Source of the DNA: Thermomicrobiales bacterium
GTDB lineage: Bacteria > Chloroflexota > Chloroflexia > Thermomicrobiales > UBA6265
Direction: 5' to 3'
DNA length: 64,000 nt
Assembly (NCBI GenBank): GCA_019637585.1
Contig: JAHBVL010000010.1
Span: forward strand, 1-64,000
Shown: positions 23,717-32,614 of the stretch, piece by piece
Position numbering within the stretch: position 1 is the first letter of the stretch
How the letters are laid out: the number at the start of each line of letters is the position of its first letter
Made by a program: the position numbers and the translations under genes
Notes under the pieces: generated by a model
Databases searched by the model: none
Seen by the model: only the letters and a program-made list of their open reading frames with translations
What the model was told of the DNA's origin: nothing

Positions 23717-24772
23717 ATGCCGATTCTGTCGCGAATGCGCTTGCTGTTTTTCACTCTCGTCATACTGGCCAGCGCCGTTCTGACCTCTTCCGGGAGCCCA
23801 GTGATGGCCCAGGGGGATGGCACAGCGCCCACCGCCTCCGCTGCACTCATCGTTCAGAACGCGGGTCAGGCGGTCGTGACGGTTGTCAACGAGCAGGTTT
23901 TCCAGGGCATCGACGATCCGGTGCCGGCCGGATCGGGAACCGGATTCGTGATCGACGAGCAGGGCCATATCGTCACCAACTGGCATGTCGTCGACGGCGG
24001 CGTCAGTTTTCAGGTGATCTTCTCAACGGGCGAACGGCGCCCGGCCACATTGGTGGGATCGGACGAGCTGAGCGATCTCGCCGTTATTCAGGTCGAAGGT
24101 GGAGTTCCGGCCACGGTGCCCTTTGGCGATTCCGATGCGCTCTTCCCTGGCGAAACCGTGCTGGCGATCGGGTCGCCGTTCGGCTCCTTTACCAACACCG
24201 TGACGCAGGGCATCGTGAGCGCGCTGGGTCGCGACCTGGCCGGCTCCGGCTACAACAATCTCATTCAGCACGATGCCGCGATCAACCCGGGCAATTCCGG
24301 TGGTCCTCTCCTCAACATGCGTGGGGAAGTGGTGGGGGTCAACACGCTCGGCATCCAGGAGCTGGGTGGGCAGCTGGTGCAGGGGCTGTTCTTCGCCGTG
24401 CCGTCGAGCACCGTCGTGGAAATCGTCGAGCGGCTGATCGCCGATGGCGAAGTGCGATATCCCTTCTTCGGGATCACCTATCAGACCATCACCTGGCAAA
24501 CAGCCGCGCAGGCGGGTCTGCCTGTGGACAACGGTGTTTTTGTGACGGAAGTCACCGCCGGCGGACCGGCTCAGGCCGCTGGTGTGTTGCCGGGCGACAT
24601 CGTTCTCTCGATCGACAGTGTCCCGATCACCGACCAGGATGCATTTTCGGAGCTCCTCTTTGCCCATCAGCCGGGAGAGGAAATCACCGCTGAACTCCTG
24701 CGCAGCGGCGAAACGCTCTCAGTCACGCTGGTGCTCGGCGACCGGGAAGCGTCGCTGAGTCAGCTGCCGTAA
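23717..24772 (+). CDS. HtrA/DegP-like serine protease with PDZ domain
   Basis: A 351-residue trypsin-like protease. An N-terminal signal or anchor helix (about residues 8-30, ending MAQG) indicates export. The catalytic triad is His90 (TNWHVVDGG), Asp120 (ELSDLAVIQ) and Ser194 (NPGNSGGPL). A single PDZ domain (about 245-345) follows. HtrA proteases degrade or refold misfolded proteins at the cell envelope. An ATG at 23735 is an alternative start. It follows the two-component operon but is separated by a terminator, so joint regulation is not shown. Confidence in family is high. Confidence 0.9.
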   Translation: MPILSRMRLLFFTLVILASAVLTSSGSPVMAQGDGTAPTASAALIVQNAGQAVVTVVNEQVFQGIDDPVPAGSGTGFVIDEQGHIVTNWHVVDGGVSFQVIFSTGERRPATLVGSDELSDLAVIQVEGGVPATVPFGDSDALFPGETVLAIGSPFGSFTNTVTQGIVSALGRDLAGSGYNNLIQHDAAINPGNSGGPLLNMRGEVVGVNTLGIQELGGQLVQGLFFAVPSSTVVEIVERLIADGEVRYPFFGITYQTITWQTAAQAGLPVDNGVFVTEVTAGGPAQAAGVLPGDIVLSIDSVPITDQDAFSELLFAHQPGEEITAELLRSGETLSVTLVLGDREASLSQLP

Positions 24773-24897
24773 CCCACTCGCCCGGTCGGATTTCGTACGT
24801 ACGGACCCGATTTTGGAACCGTACGGATATGCCACGCCGTCAACGCCCTGCGTAGACTGGAAGGTAGTGACTCCGCCGCGCACGTTTGGGGCCTCGC

Positions 24898-25092
24898 ATG
24901 GGCATCGCCGATTCATTGTCCGACATTTTGATCCTCTTCTTCGTCATTGCCGGAACGCTGATTCTGATCAATGGCATCATCGATCTGGGGATCGCTGGAT
25001 TGCGGACACGAATCGACGCGCTGGGCCACCGGCTCGCGAGCCGGGCGAACGAACGGCAGAAGACCAAAGCCTCGACCCTGCCGCCGCGCTGA
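24898..25092 (+). CDS. Small single-helix membrane protein
   Basis: A 64-residue protein with one hydrophobic helix (about residues 9-30, ILILFFVIAGTLILING) followed by a basic cytoplasmic tail (RLASRANERQKTK). Starts with ATG at 24898; no strong ribosome site was seen. I do not recognise the family. The length and composition fit many small Chloroflexota membrane proteins, but coding is uncertain. Confidence 0.4.
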   Translation: MGIADSLSDILILFFVIAGTLILINGIIDLGIAGLRTRIDALGHRLASRANERQKTKASTLPPR

Positions 25093-25228
25093 ACCGGCTC
25101 GAACTCCATCCTCTATCCAGACAACTCATAGAGCAGATCACGGCGTTCGCCGCGGCCCCATCATGTTGACGGCGGAGCGAGAACGCCCGTCTAATGACGA
25201 CGTTGGTCCGTCAGCTCGTTCGGAGTAG

Positions 25229-26341
25229 ATGATGAGCGCTGCCTCTCGAATTCGCGATCTCAATCCAGTGATCAATTTATCGGGTCCGTTGACCATGTAT
25301 GGCTCGTCCATCAGCAGCGCCGGCGTGGCGGCGGCGACCGCCGAGGCGCTTCGGCATCACTGGGACATGGATGCGCTGAACCGGCTGGCCGGCGAGGTCA
25401 TCGCCGAATGGAGCGGTGCGGAGTCCGGAATGGTGACCTCCTCATCCGCATCGGGAGTCGCGCTCGCTGTCGCCGCGACGATGACGGGCGCCGACCTCGG
25501 CAGAATCGCTCAGCTACCCGATACCTCGGGAATGAAAAACGAAGTCGTCATCCAGAAGGAGCATGCCGTCAACTTCGGAGCGCCAATCGAGCAGATGATT
25601 CGTCTGGCGGGCGCGACGGTGCGGGAGGTGGGCAGCGTCAATCAGACGACGCCGGCGCTCATCCAACATGCTTTGAACGACCGGACTGCAGCGACGATGT
25701 TCGTGATCTCGCATCACACCGTCCAGTACGGATTTGTGCAGCTCGATGAGTTTGTGAGGTTGAGCCATGCAGCCGGCGTGCCGGTGATCGTCGATGCCGC
25801 CGCTCAGGATCAGCAGATCGAGCGGATCGTCCAGTCTGGCGCGGATCTGATCATTCTCAGCGTCCAGAAGTATCTCTCCGGTCCCACAGCCGGGATCGTC
25901 TGTGGAAGCCGTGCGCTGGTTCGCGCGGTGGATCTCCAGAGTGCGGGGATCGGCCGGGCGATGAAGGTCGGCAAAGAGGGGCTGTTTGGAACGATCGCAG
26001 CGCTCGAGGAGCGGATGCAGTCCAACCTCGGCGAGTGGGAATCGGGTCAGCGCGGCAAGGCAGAATACCTGGCCTCCCGGCTCGGTGATCTGCGCGGTGT
26101 TGGGATATCGGTGGAAAGGGACAAGGTGGGACAACCCGTCCACCGGGTTCGGTTGGAAGTCGACCGGGAGCGCGCTGGATTGTCGGCTGAGGAGATCTGT
26201 GCGGCGCTTATCGCCTGCACGCCTTCGATCAAACCGCGTGCGCATCACACCGACGAAGGATGGTTTCTCCTGGAACCGGTCCATATCACCGAGCAGGAGA
26301 TGGACGTTGTCGCCCAGGAGCTGGCGCGGATTGTGGGTTGA
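25229..26341 (+). CDS. SelA-like PLP-dependent enzyme (DgaE-like ammonia-lyase family)
   Basis: A 370-residue PLP enzyme related to selenocysteine synthase SelA. Its catalytic lysine is Lys214 in SVQKYLSGPTAGIV, the hallmark of the SelA-like family that includes D-glucosaminate-6-phosphate ammonia-lyase. Neither selenocysteine machinery nor a UGA-rich gene is nearby, so a catabolic ammonia-lyase role fits better than selenocysteine synthesis. It is followed 28 bp later by an amidohydrolase, the same pairing seen in the EF_0837/EF_0838 cluster of Enterococcus and relatives. Two ATGs occur at 25229 and 25232. Confidence 0.8.
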   Translation: MMSAASRIRDLNPVINLSGPLTMYGSSISSAGVAAATAEALRHHWDMDALNRLAGEVIAEWSGAESGMVTSSSASGVALAVAATMTGADLGRIAQLPDTSGMKNEVVIQKEHAVNFGAPIEQMIRLAGATVREVGSVNQTTPALIQHALNDRTAATMFVISHHTVQYGFVQLDEFVRLSHAAGVPVIVDAAAQDQQIERIVQSGADLIILSVQKYLSGPTAGIVCGSRALVRAVDLQSAGIGRAMKVGKEGLFGTIAALEERMQSNLGEWESGQRGKAEYLASRLGDLRGVGISVERDKVGQPVHRVRLEVDRERAGLSAEEICAALIACTPSIKPRAHHTDEGWFLLEPVHITEQEMDVVAQELARIVG

Positions 26342-26369
26342 TGCCCTGGAGAGAGGGGACGGAGTCGTC

Positions 26370-27521
26370 ATGTATTCCCTGATTGTCAAAGGGGCGAGAG
26401 TCATCGATCCGGCGCAAGGGATCGACGCGGTCGCCGATATCGCGGTCGATGCCGGCAAGATCGTTGGCATCGGCGACTACGCAGCGGCCACAGCGTCGCG
26501 CGTGGTCGAAGCCGGGGGGCTTATCGCCAGTCCGGGTTGGGTCGATCTGCACGTTCATTGTTTTCCCGACATTCATGTGTTCGGGGGAGATGGCACGCTG
26601 GGGTCGGTGGATGCCGACACCGACTGCGGCATCGCGACCGGAGTCACCACCGTCATCGATGCCGGAACATCAGGGGCGGGAACCTGGAAGGCGTTTCGCG
26701 ACCTGGTGGTCGATCGCCATACAACGCGAGTGCTGGCGTTCATGAATGTCTCCCTGATGCCCCGTTCCGGACCCCGGCATGGGGATTGGCAGAATTTCAG
26801 CCAGGGACTGACGATCCGCATGGCCGAAGAAGAAGCGGAAGCCGGCGTCTGTCTCGGCATCAAGGTGCTGGCCAGCCAGAATCACTGCGGCAACCTGGGA
26901 AACATCCCGATGCAGCTGGCTGTTCAGGCGTCACGACTCTCGGGTACGGGCTTGATGGTCCATCTCGGTGAAGCGCCGCCCATCATTCAGGATGTCCTCA
27001 ATCAGATGGATGATGGCGATATCCTCACGCATTGTTTCAAAGGAACGGCCGGGAATCTCCTGGGCCGGGACAGGAAACCGCTGCCGGAAACGCTCGCCGC
27101 GGTCGATCGAGGCGTGAAGTTCGACATCGGCCATGGGAAATCGAGTTTTTCGTTCGACACCTGTCGCTACTGTCTCGATGCCGGTTTGCCGATTCACGCG
27201 ATCTCCACCGACATCCATTCCGCGAACATCAAGGGGCCCGTTTTCGACATGGCCACCACCATGTCGAAGTTCCTGCATCTCGGTTTCGACCTCCCCGAGG
27301 TGATCAGATTGAGCACCGTATCGCCCGCCGAGCTGATTCACCGCGATCATGAGTTCGGCACAATGCACGAGGGCCGGGAGGCAGACATTACCCTCTTCCG
27401 CGTCGACGACGGCGAGTTCCCGGTTGTCGATTCAGAAGGCAAGCGGGAAACCGCCTCGCAGATGATTAGACCTGTGCACACGATTCGGGCGGGTGAGTTG
27501 GTGCATTCCGCGGTCGCCTGA
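26370..27521 (+). CDS. Amidohydrolase/deacetylase family metalloenzyme (dihydroorotase-like)
   Basis: A 383-residue metal-dependent hydrolase of the amidohydrolase superfamily. The metal-binding motif DLHVHCFP (near residue 58) and the later IKVLASQ, HLGE and HAISTDIHS segments provide His, a carboxylated-Lys candidate and Asp ligands. The subgroup is the EF_0837-type deacetylase or N-acetyl-D-amino-acid type. The ATG at 26370 has a GGAG site 6 bases upstream. Coupling with the SelA-like gene suggests deacetylation of a sugar or amino-acid derivative followed by ammonia elimination. The pathway assignment is inference. Confidence 0.8.
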   Translation: MYSLIVKGARVIDPAQGIDAVADIAVDAGKIVGIGDYAAATASRVVEAGGLIASPGWVDLHVHCFPDIHVFGGDGTLGSVDADTDCGIATGVTTVIDAGTSGAGTWKAFRDLVVDRHTTRVLAFMNVSLMPRSGPRHGDWQNFSQGLTIRMAEEEAEAGVCLGIKVLASQNHCGNLGNIPMQLAVQASRLSGTGLMVHLGEAPPIIQDVLNQMDDGDILTHCFKGTAGNLLGRDRKPLPETLAAVDRGVKFDIGHGKSSFSFDTCRYCLDAGLPIHAISTDIHSANIKGPVFDMATTMSKFLHLGFDLPEVIRLSTVSPAELIHRDHEFGTMHEGREADITLFRVDDGEFPVVDSEGKRETASQMIRPVHTIRAGELVHSAVA

Positions 27522-27715
27522 TCACCGAGGGACATCGCGGGTGGTCAGCCACGGCAAGGCCCGGCGCTGAAGCGACCGGGCTAAGACGCCTGGGCCGCTG
27601 CGGCGTTCGTCGTGTCATCCGGCAAGCTGCTGCAGGATAGAGACCATTCTGGCGATGCGGACCAGGCGTCTTAGGGCGCGCTTCATCAACTCTGACCTCA
27701 TCCAAGAGCTGTCAT

Positions 27716-27765
27716 TCCGAGCTTGTCGAGGAACCTCCTGCCGCAGCAGTCGACGCTCCAGCGAC
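27716..27765. repeat. Dispersed repeat of the GTCATTCYGA type, second copy
   Basis: A sequence reading GTCATTCCGAGCTTGTCGAG continues into CTGCCGCAGCAG, matching the inverted repeat element at 1321-1430 in the opposite orientation. Here a second arm is not obvious. It lies in the 310-bp spacer between the convergent amidohydrolase and epimerase genes; no gene is seen in the rest of that spacer. Confidence 0.6.
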
Positions 27766-27832
27766 GGTGAGGGAGGGCACGAGCCATTAGTCATGCAGAG
27801 CGCTCCAGCCCTTGGATTCATCGATAGGTTCA

Positions 27833-28966
27833 CTAGGCAACCACTTTTCGGTCGACCGCGAGGCGATCGACCTGCTGGTCATCGACGGTGATGCCCAGCC
27901 CGGGTGCGTCCGGCAGGGTGATTTGATCGTGGTGATACCAGGAGCGGATGTCCCCGACATCGTCCGCGTGCATGAGCGGACCGCCCATCTCGAGGAACCG
28001 GACGTTGGAGCGTGCTGACGCCAGGTGGAGCCCGGCGGCGGATGCGATCGAGCTTTCGACCATTGTGCCGACCTGCGTTCCGATGCCGGCGGTGTGCGCG
28101 ATAGCATCGATGGCAATCGCGTTGTGCAACCCACCAGATTTCATCAGTTTGATGTTGATGAAGTCTGCCGCGCCGAGCTGTGCGGCGCGCAGCGCGTCGG
28201 CCGGACTCTGGCACGCTTCGTCGGCCATGATAGGAGCGCCGGTTGCCTGGCGGACTTTGGCCAGACCGTCGAGATCGCGCCGGTCGATGGGTTGTTCGTA
28301 GTAGTCGACTCTGGCGTCGCGCGACGCGGTGATGCCGCGGATGGCGATCGCTGGAGTGCGCCATCCCTGGTTGACGTCGACTTTCAGGCCAATGTTGTTC
28401 CCGACCGCCTCCCGGACGGCGAGAATCCTGCTGGCATCCAGCTCGGGATCGGCGGCGTCGCCGACCTTCAGTTTGATGGTCCGAAATCCCGCCGCGACGT
28501 GTCGAAGCGCCGCCTCGGCCATGGCCCCGGGCGCAGCGATCGAAACGACCCGGGAGATCGTCAGCGAGCCGGGTGAGCGTCCGCCGAGCAGCGCCCAAAC
28601 CGGCAATCCGCAGGACCGCCCAACCGCGTCGTGGAGAGCGATATCGAGAGAAGCCACCGCCGTGGGGGAACTCCGTCGAAGGGTAGTCAGCTGATTGATT
28701 GCTGCGTCGATCCGGCGGGCGTCGACGCCGATCACCGCGGGAGCGAGTGCGTCGCAGAGATCGGCGAGAACGCGCTCCGGCGTTTCGCCGGTCACCGCTT
28801 CATCCGGCGTCGACTCTCCCCAGCCAGTGACGCCGTTCCGAAGGGTCAGGCGGACGAGAATCGATTCCGTATGCGTGTACGTGGCGTAGGCGATGACGAA
28901 TGGCTCGATCAGCGGCAGCCGAACGGGAATGATCTCGACGCTGATGACATCGAATGGCGTGGTCAT
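27833..28966 (-). CDS. Enolase-superfamily dipeptide-epimerase-like enzyme
   Basis: A 377-residue member of the muconate-lactonizing subgroup of the enolase superfamily. Catalytic bases Lys165 and Lys167 (IKLKVG) and Lys273 (NIKLMKSGG) are present, as are metal ligands Asp197, Glu224 and Asp249. The NIKLMKSGG pattern is typical of L-Ala-D/L-Glu-type dipeptide epimerases. The C-terminal DxD motif that binds the dipeptide amino group in that group is replaced here by Glu326-Met-Gly328 (LEMGGPL), so the substrate may differ. The ATG overlaps the stop of the acetyltransferase gene (ATGA), indicating coupled translation. Confidence 0.85.
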   Translation of the reverse strand: MTTPFDVISVEIIPVRLPLIEPFVIAYATYTHTESILVRLTLRNGVTGWGESTPDEAVTGETPERVLADLCDALAPAVIGVDARRIDAAINQLTTLRRSSPTAVASLDIALHDAVGRSCGLPVWALLGGRSPGSLTISRVVSIAAPGAMAEAALRHVAAGFRTIKLKVGDAADPELDASRILAVREAVGNNIGLKVDVNQGWRTPAIAIRGITASRDARVDYYEQPIDRRDLDGLAKVRQATGAPIMADEACQSPADALRAAQLGAADFINIKLMKSGGLHNAIAIDAIAHTAGIGTQVGTMVESSIASAAGLHLASARSNVRFLEMGGPLMHADDVGDIRSWYHHDQITLPDAPGLGITVDDQQVDRLAVDRKVVA

Positions 28967-29853
28967 CGATCGAGCGATGCTCCGGCGACGAGAGAATCCC
29001 GGTTTCGGGTGAGCAGCAGCACCGATCCTTCCGACCTGAACCCGGCCACAACGTAGCCCTCGGCCAGGTACTGTTCCAGCGCATCCCGGACGCTCTGCCG
29101 CCATTCCAGCGCCGACCCATGATCGCTTTCCAGAAGGTGGTCGATATCGGCAGGGATGGGAACCTCGGTATCAGCCTCAACGAGGGAGGGGAGCGATTCC
29201 CCCGTGAGCACCCGTTGGACCCGGTCAGCGGTCACCGGCCAGACGATGTGCAGCCGGTCGGTCGGCATACCGCCGTAGAGACCCGCGCCATAGCCGTTGC
29301 CATAGCGATTCCGTTCGTAGCGGTCGGAGAATGCGCCGAGTTTGGCGAAATTGAGGCGGGCATTGGCCGCTCGCAGCGGGTCGACCGTCCAGGTCACCGA
29401 GGTGAAGCCACGCTCGATCGCCAGAGCCGCCTGCAGGCGTTTTGCCGCGAACCCCAACCCAAAGTGACGATAGGCCGGATCCACGGCCATCATGTCCGAG
29501 CAGAGGCGAGGCTCGCCATTCACGAATCCGCCAATCGAGGTGACAAAGCCGACGAGCTGCGGTTCGACTGTTTTGAGATCGAAGACGCCGATCACGTCGC
29601 CGCCGGTTTCCTCGACGCCGATCAACATGGTTGCGGCCATCAGGTCCCGCTCGCTGACCCCGAACACGCGCTGTTGCAGCTCTTCGACCACCGTCAGATC
29701 GTCGATGCCGCGCAAGAGCCGGAATTCGAACTCGAACTCGCGGACAGCGGCTCTCCAGCAATCGTGCTGGCGTCCGGGGCAGGGCCAGAATCCCGATTCC
29801 TCAGGGGTGCTGACTCGACGTTTTGACATGGGAGGCAAGCCAACCGTGCTCAT
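28963..29853 (-). CDS. GNAT-fold acetyltransferase-like protein (COG3375 type)
   Basis: A 296-residue protein matching the COG3375 predicted acetyltransferases: a GNAT core with FELxVWG-like start (VVEELQQRVFGVSER), MMAVDPAYRHFGLG with the acyl-CoA loop, and the family block WTVDPLRAANARLNFAKLGA followed by GMPTDRLHIVW. Family members often sit beside enolase-superfamily N-acylamino-acid racemases and may supply or consume N-acyl amino acids. The start at 29853 has a GAGGT site, better than the longer frame to 29934. It is first in a two-gene operon with the epimerase-like gene. The acceptor is not known. Confidence 0.8.
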   Translation of the reverse strand: MSTVGLPPMSKRRVSTPEESGFWPCPGRQHDCWRAAVREFEFEFRLLRGIDDLTVVEELQQRVFGVSERDLMAATMLIGVEETGGDVIGVFDLKTVEPQLVGFVTSIGGFVNGEPRLCSDMMAVDPAYRHFGLGFAAKRLQAALAIERGFTSVTWTVDPLRAANARLNFAKLGAFSDRYERNRYGNGYGAGLYGGMPTDRLHIVWPVTADRVQRVLTGESLPSLVEADTEVPIPADIDHLLESDHGSALEWRQSVRDALEQYLAEGYVVAGFRSEGSVLLLTRNRDSLVAGASLDR

Positions 29854-30067
29854 CAATTGACCTCGTCCAGGATCGTTATACAGATCCCGAAAAAACAGGC
29901 GAAAACCACGAAAAAAGAGCTGATTGTGTCTCACGCCAGCAGCGCGAATGCGTCATATGAACACGAGACGGAAACGAGGCAACGCCGGCTCCTCGCTTCC
30001 CGGTTTCGAAGTCACATCGAGTCACGCGGTCTCCAGCAGAGCGGACCGCAATTGTGGAGAACGGATC

Positions 30068-30268
30068 ATGAACATCGCAATTGGTCGCCGCCGGCTGGTC
30101 ATCAACGTCATCGCTGAGCAGGCGGAATCCATCGCCGACCGATTTCCATCCTCGGTGACCGCCACGGACAAGGAACTGGCGAGCATCGAAGCGCGCCGCC
30201 TGGCCAAATACGATCGCAACCGGTGGGAATCGAACGCCGCGCTCTATGGCATCGGACACCCGCGCTAA
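30068..30268 (+). CDS. Small hypothetical protein
   Basis: A 66-residue basic protein (MNIAIGRRRLVINV start) with a predicted helix rich in Ala and Glu and a C-terminal RNRWESNAALYG segment. No family recognised. A GGAG site lies about 9 bases upstream of the ATG. It is followed after 19 bases by a 38-residue membrane peptide gene; the two may form a small unit. Confidence 0.5.
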   Translation: MNIAIGRRRLVINVIAEQAESIADRFPSSVTATDKELASIEARRLAKYDRNRWESNAALYGIGHPR

Positions 30269-30287
30269 GAGGAAAGATATCCGGTTT

Positions 30288-30404
30288 ATGAGTGAATCAG
30301 CCGCCATTCTTCTCATCGGTTTGTTGCTCTTGATCGCGCTCGATCTTCTCGCTCTTCGTTTCGGCGCCGACAGCCGCCGGCTGGACAACAAGCCGGATCT
30401 CTAG
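30288..30404 (+). CDS. 38-residue single-helix membrane peptide
   Basis: Reading from ATG at 30288 gives a 38-residue peptide with one strongly hydrophobic helix (ILLIGLLLLIALDLLAL) followed by RFGADSRRLDNKPDL. The tail motif LALRFGADSR matches short Chloroflexota membrane peptides as I recall them, where a hydrophobic helix is followed by a GxDSR segment. An AGAGGAAAG purine run is about 12 bases upstream. A similar but longer protein is at 63192-63395. Function unknown. Confidence 0.5.
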   Translation: MSESAAILLIGLLLLIALDLLALRFGADSRRLDNKPDL

Positions 30405-30455
30405 ACCGCCGGCGGCATCTTCCGCACACATCTTATCCCCACCCCTCTCGCTGCG

Positions 30456-30484
30456 CAGAAGCGTCCTGATTCAGGGCGCTTCTG
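30456..30484. terminator. Hairpin at the end of the CDF gene
   Basis: CAGAAGCG (30456-30463) and CGCTTCTG (30477-30484) form an 8-bp stem that spans the CDF stop codon. It could act for both the CDF gene and the small-peptide gene facing it. No T-tract follows, so it may be only a weak terminator. Confidence 0.35.
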
Positions 30485-31526
30485 TGCTGTTTGTCGTAGG
30501 TGACGCAGGCGCCTGATAGTCGGGAATGAGCGGCTGGAGAAAATCGGGAAGGTCGAACGCGACATTGGGGGCCTCGACCAGAATCAGCTCGCTATCGGTC
30601 CATGCTTCCGGGCTTTCCAGCGGTTCGAGATGAATCGTCACCTCGGTGCCGGGAAGCGACTGCTCGACCCGCTCCTCGATGCGGAGCGACGTGTCGTGCG
30701 CGTGTTTCAATGAGGTGGCGCCCGGCAACAAGACATGGAGATCGACGAATCGGGTGGCGCCGGCTTTCCGCGTACGCAAGGCATGGAAAGTTTCACCGTC
30801 GTCGAGCGCGTCCTGCACCGCGGCCCGCACCAGATCTTCCTCTTCCCGGGGGAGGGACTTGTCCATCAACCCGTCGAATGATTTCCGCAGGAGGGAGACG
30901 CCGGTCCGGAGAATATTCAGCGCGATAAGGATGGCGATGGCCGGATCGAGCCGGGAGACATCGGTGATGGCGACGAGCGCGATGCCAACCACCACGCCGA
31001 GCGATGTCCAGACGTCGGTCATCAGATGCTGACCGTCGGCTTCCAGGACAATCGAGTCGTGTTCCCTGCCGACGCGGAGAAGCATCCGGGCGACGACGAA
31101 ATTGACGATCGCCGACACGAGGGTGATCGCGATGCCGACGCCGATCGATTCGAGCGGTTGCGGATTGAGGAGGCGCTGGGATGCATACCAGATGATGCCG
31201 CTGCCGGCCAGCAGAATCAGTCCGCCTTCCACGGCGCTGGCGAAGAACTCGATCTTTTCGTGACCGTAGTTGTGGCTGCGGTCGACGGGGCGCATCGAGA
31301 ACCAGAGGGCAAAAAGCGCGGTGATGGCCGCGACGAGATTGACGCTCGATTCGATCGCGTCGGAGAGCAAACTGACCGAACCGGTGACGCCCCACGCCCC
31401 GAACTTGAGCGCCAGCGTGATGAGTGCGGCCGCAATCGAGAGCCAGGCCCACCGGACCAGACTGATTCGCCCATTGCGGTTGGGTGATCCTGATTCGCCG
31501 ATCGGCGTGGCGGAAGGACTGCTCAT
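30471..31526 (-). CDS. Cation diffusion facilitator family metal exporter
   Basis: A 351-residue CDF transporter, which uses the proton gradient to expel Zn, Co, Fe or other divalent metals. Six membrane helices lie between residues 25 and 215. The metal-site motifs are present: SDAIES in helix 2, HNYGHEKIEF in the loop, and ADGQHLMTDVWTS in helix 5. The cytoplasmic C-terminal domain (about 225-315) ends with a long acidic/Pro-rich tail. It is the third gene of the parA-parB-CDF string, with 32 bases to parB, so cotranscription is likely. Metal selectivity is not readable. Confidence 0.85.
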   Translation of the reverse strand: MSSPSATPIGESGSPNRNGRISLVRWAWLSIAAALITLALKFGAWGVTGSVSLLSDAIESSVNLVAAITALFALWFSMRPVDRSHNYGHEKIEFFASAVEGGLILLAGSGIIWYASQRLLNPQPLESIGVGIAITLVSAIVNFVVARMLLRVGREHDSIVLEADGQHLMTDVWTSLGVVVGIALVAITDVSRLDPAIAILIALNILRTGVSLLRKSFDGLMDKSLPREEEDLVRAAVQDALDDGETFHALRTRKAGATRFVDLHVLLPGATSLKHAHDTSLRIEERVEQSLPGTEVTIHLEPLESPEAWTDSELILVEAPNVAFDLPDFLQPLIPDYQAPASPTTNSTEAP

Positions 31527-31558
31527 TTGCGCAGTCTACGATTCGGAGCTCTGTTCCG

Positions 31559-32614
31559 TCAGTCGAGGAGGGTGTCGAGGGTTCGTTGCAACGCCCGCAG
31601 GTGGCCAAATGAGGCGGTGCCGGGTTTGAGCTGCGTCACCGGAATGCGGGAGAGGGTTCGGGCCAGACCATGCACCTGCTCCGCGAGCCGCTCCTGGTCG
31701 AATGGCGCCGCCAGGTCGGCCTGGGCCGCTGCCGCCAGCTCTGCCCGGTCGGCTGCGTTGCCGGAGGTCGCTTTGCGGATGAGATCGAGGAGGCCGATCG
31801 CGTCGATCTCGGGCGCCGATTGCGCTTTGCCGGTCACGCTCTTGCGAAGCTCGTCGAGTTTAAGCGCGACTCCGGCGGGGGTGTCTTCGAAACTCGCCGC
31901 TTTGATCAAGCGGGCCAGCTGCGTCGCCTGCAGTGCGGTAAGACCGTCGGCCACGATCGCGTCGCGCAGCGCAAGCTGGGCATTCGGGCTCAGACCCTGC
32001 AGGGCGCGACTCTGTTTTTCGGAAAGCCGGCCGCTGCGAATGTCCTCCTGGATCGATTCATGGAGTTTTTCAGTTCCCAGAAGCTGGAAGAGTCTGCTCC
32101 GCTTCAATCCGACCGCGGCAGCAACGTCTTCCCATCCCGCGTCGTCCATCTGCGTTTTGAGGGCACGCAGTGCCGCAGCGCGATCGACGGCGTTGAGGTC
32201 CTCGCGGACGATGTTCTCCATCAGCTGATGGACGAGCAGGCGTTCTCCCGAGACCTCGCGGACGATGGCTGGAATGGCGGTCAGGTGGGCTTCGCGGCTG
32301 GCTCGCCACCGGCGCTCGCCATGGACGATGACGTAGATGTCGTCCGCTTCGTCGTACCGAACGACGATCGGCTGCAGCACACCCTCTGCTTCGATACTGG
32401 TGACAAGCTCCCGCATCCGGTTTTCATCGAAGGTCCGGCGCGGTTGCGTGGGGTCGGGAACGATGCGATCAAGCCGGATTTCCTTGGCGGTGGTCAGATC
32501 CGCCACACCGGTGGCGCGGGGTCGCGTGTCGGTGAACAGGGAGTCGACCGTAAACCGGCGGCGCTGTGCCCCTCCCTGGCCGCTTCGTGAAGCCGGAGTC
32601 GTGGTGCTAGACAT
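31559..32614 (-). CDS. ParB/RepB/Spo0J family DNA-partition protein
   Basis: A 351-residue ParB-type CTPase clamp. The N-terminal domain has the CTP/parS motifs HGERRWRAS and ENIVREDLN; a helix-turn-helix region (EDVAAAVGLKRSRLFQLL) and a C-terminal dimerisation region follow. ParB proteins load on parS sites and, with ParA, move DNA to daughter cells. The start overlaps the end of parA by 8 bases and uses a GGAGG site inside parA. No canonical parS was seen in the window, so chromosome or plasmid origin cannot be decided. Confidence 0.85.
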   Translation of the reverse strand: MSSTTTPASRSGQGGAQRRRFTVDSLFTDTRPRATGVADLTTAKEIRLDRIVPDPTQPRRTFDENRMRELVTSIEAEGVLQPIVVRYDEADDIYVIVHGERRWRASREAHLTAIPAIVREVSGERLLVHQLMENIVREDLNAVDRAAALRALKTQMDDAGWEDVAAAVGLKRSRLFQLLGTEKLHESIQEDIRSGRLSEKQSRALQGLSPNAQLALRDAIVADGLTALQATQLARLIKAASFEDTPAGVALKLDELRKSVTGKAQSAPEIDAIGLLDLIRKATSGNAADRAELAAAAQADLAAPFDQERLAEQVHGLARTLSRIPVTQLKPGTASFGHLRALQRTLDTLLD

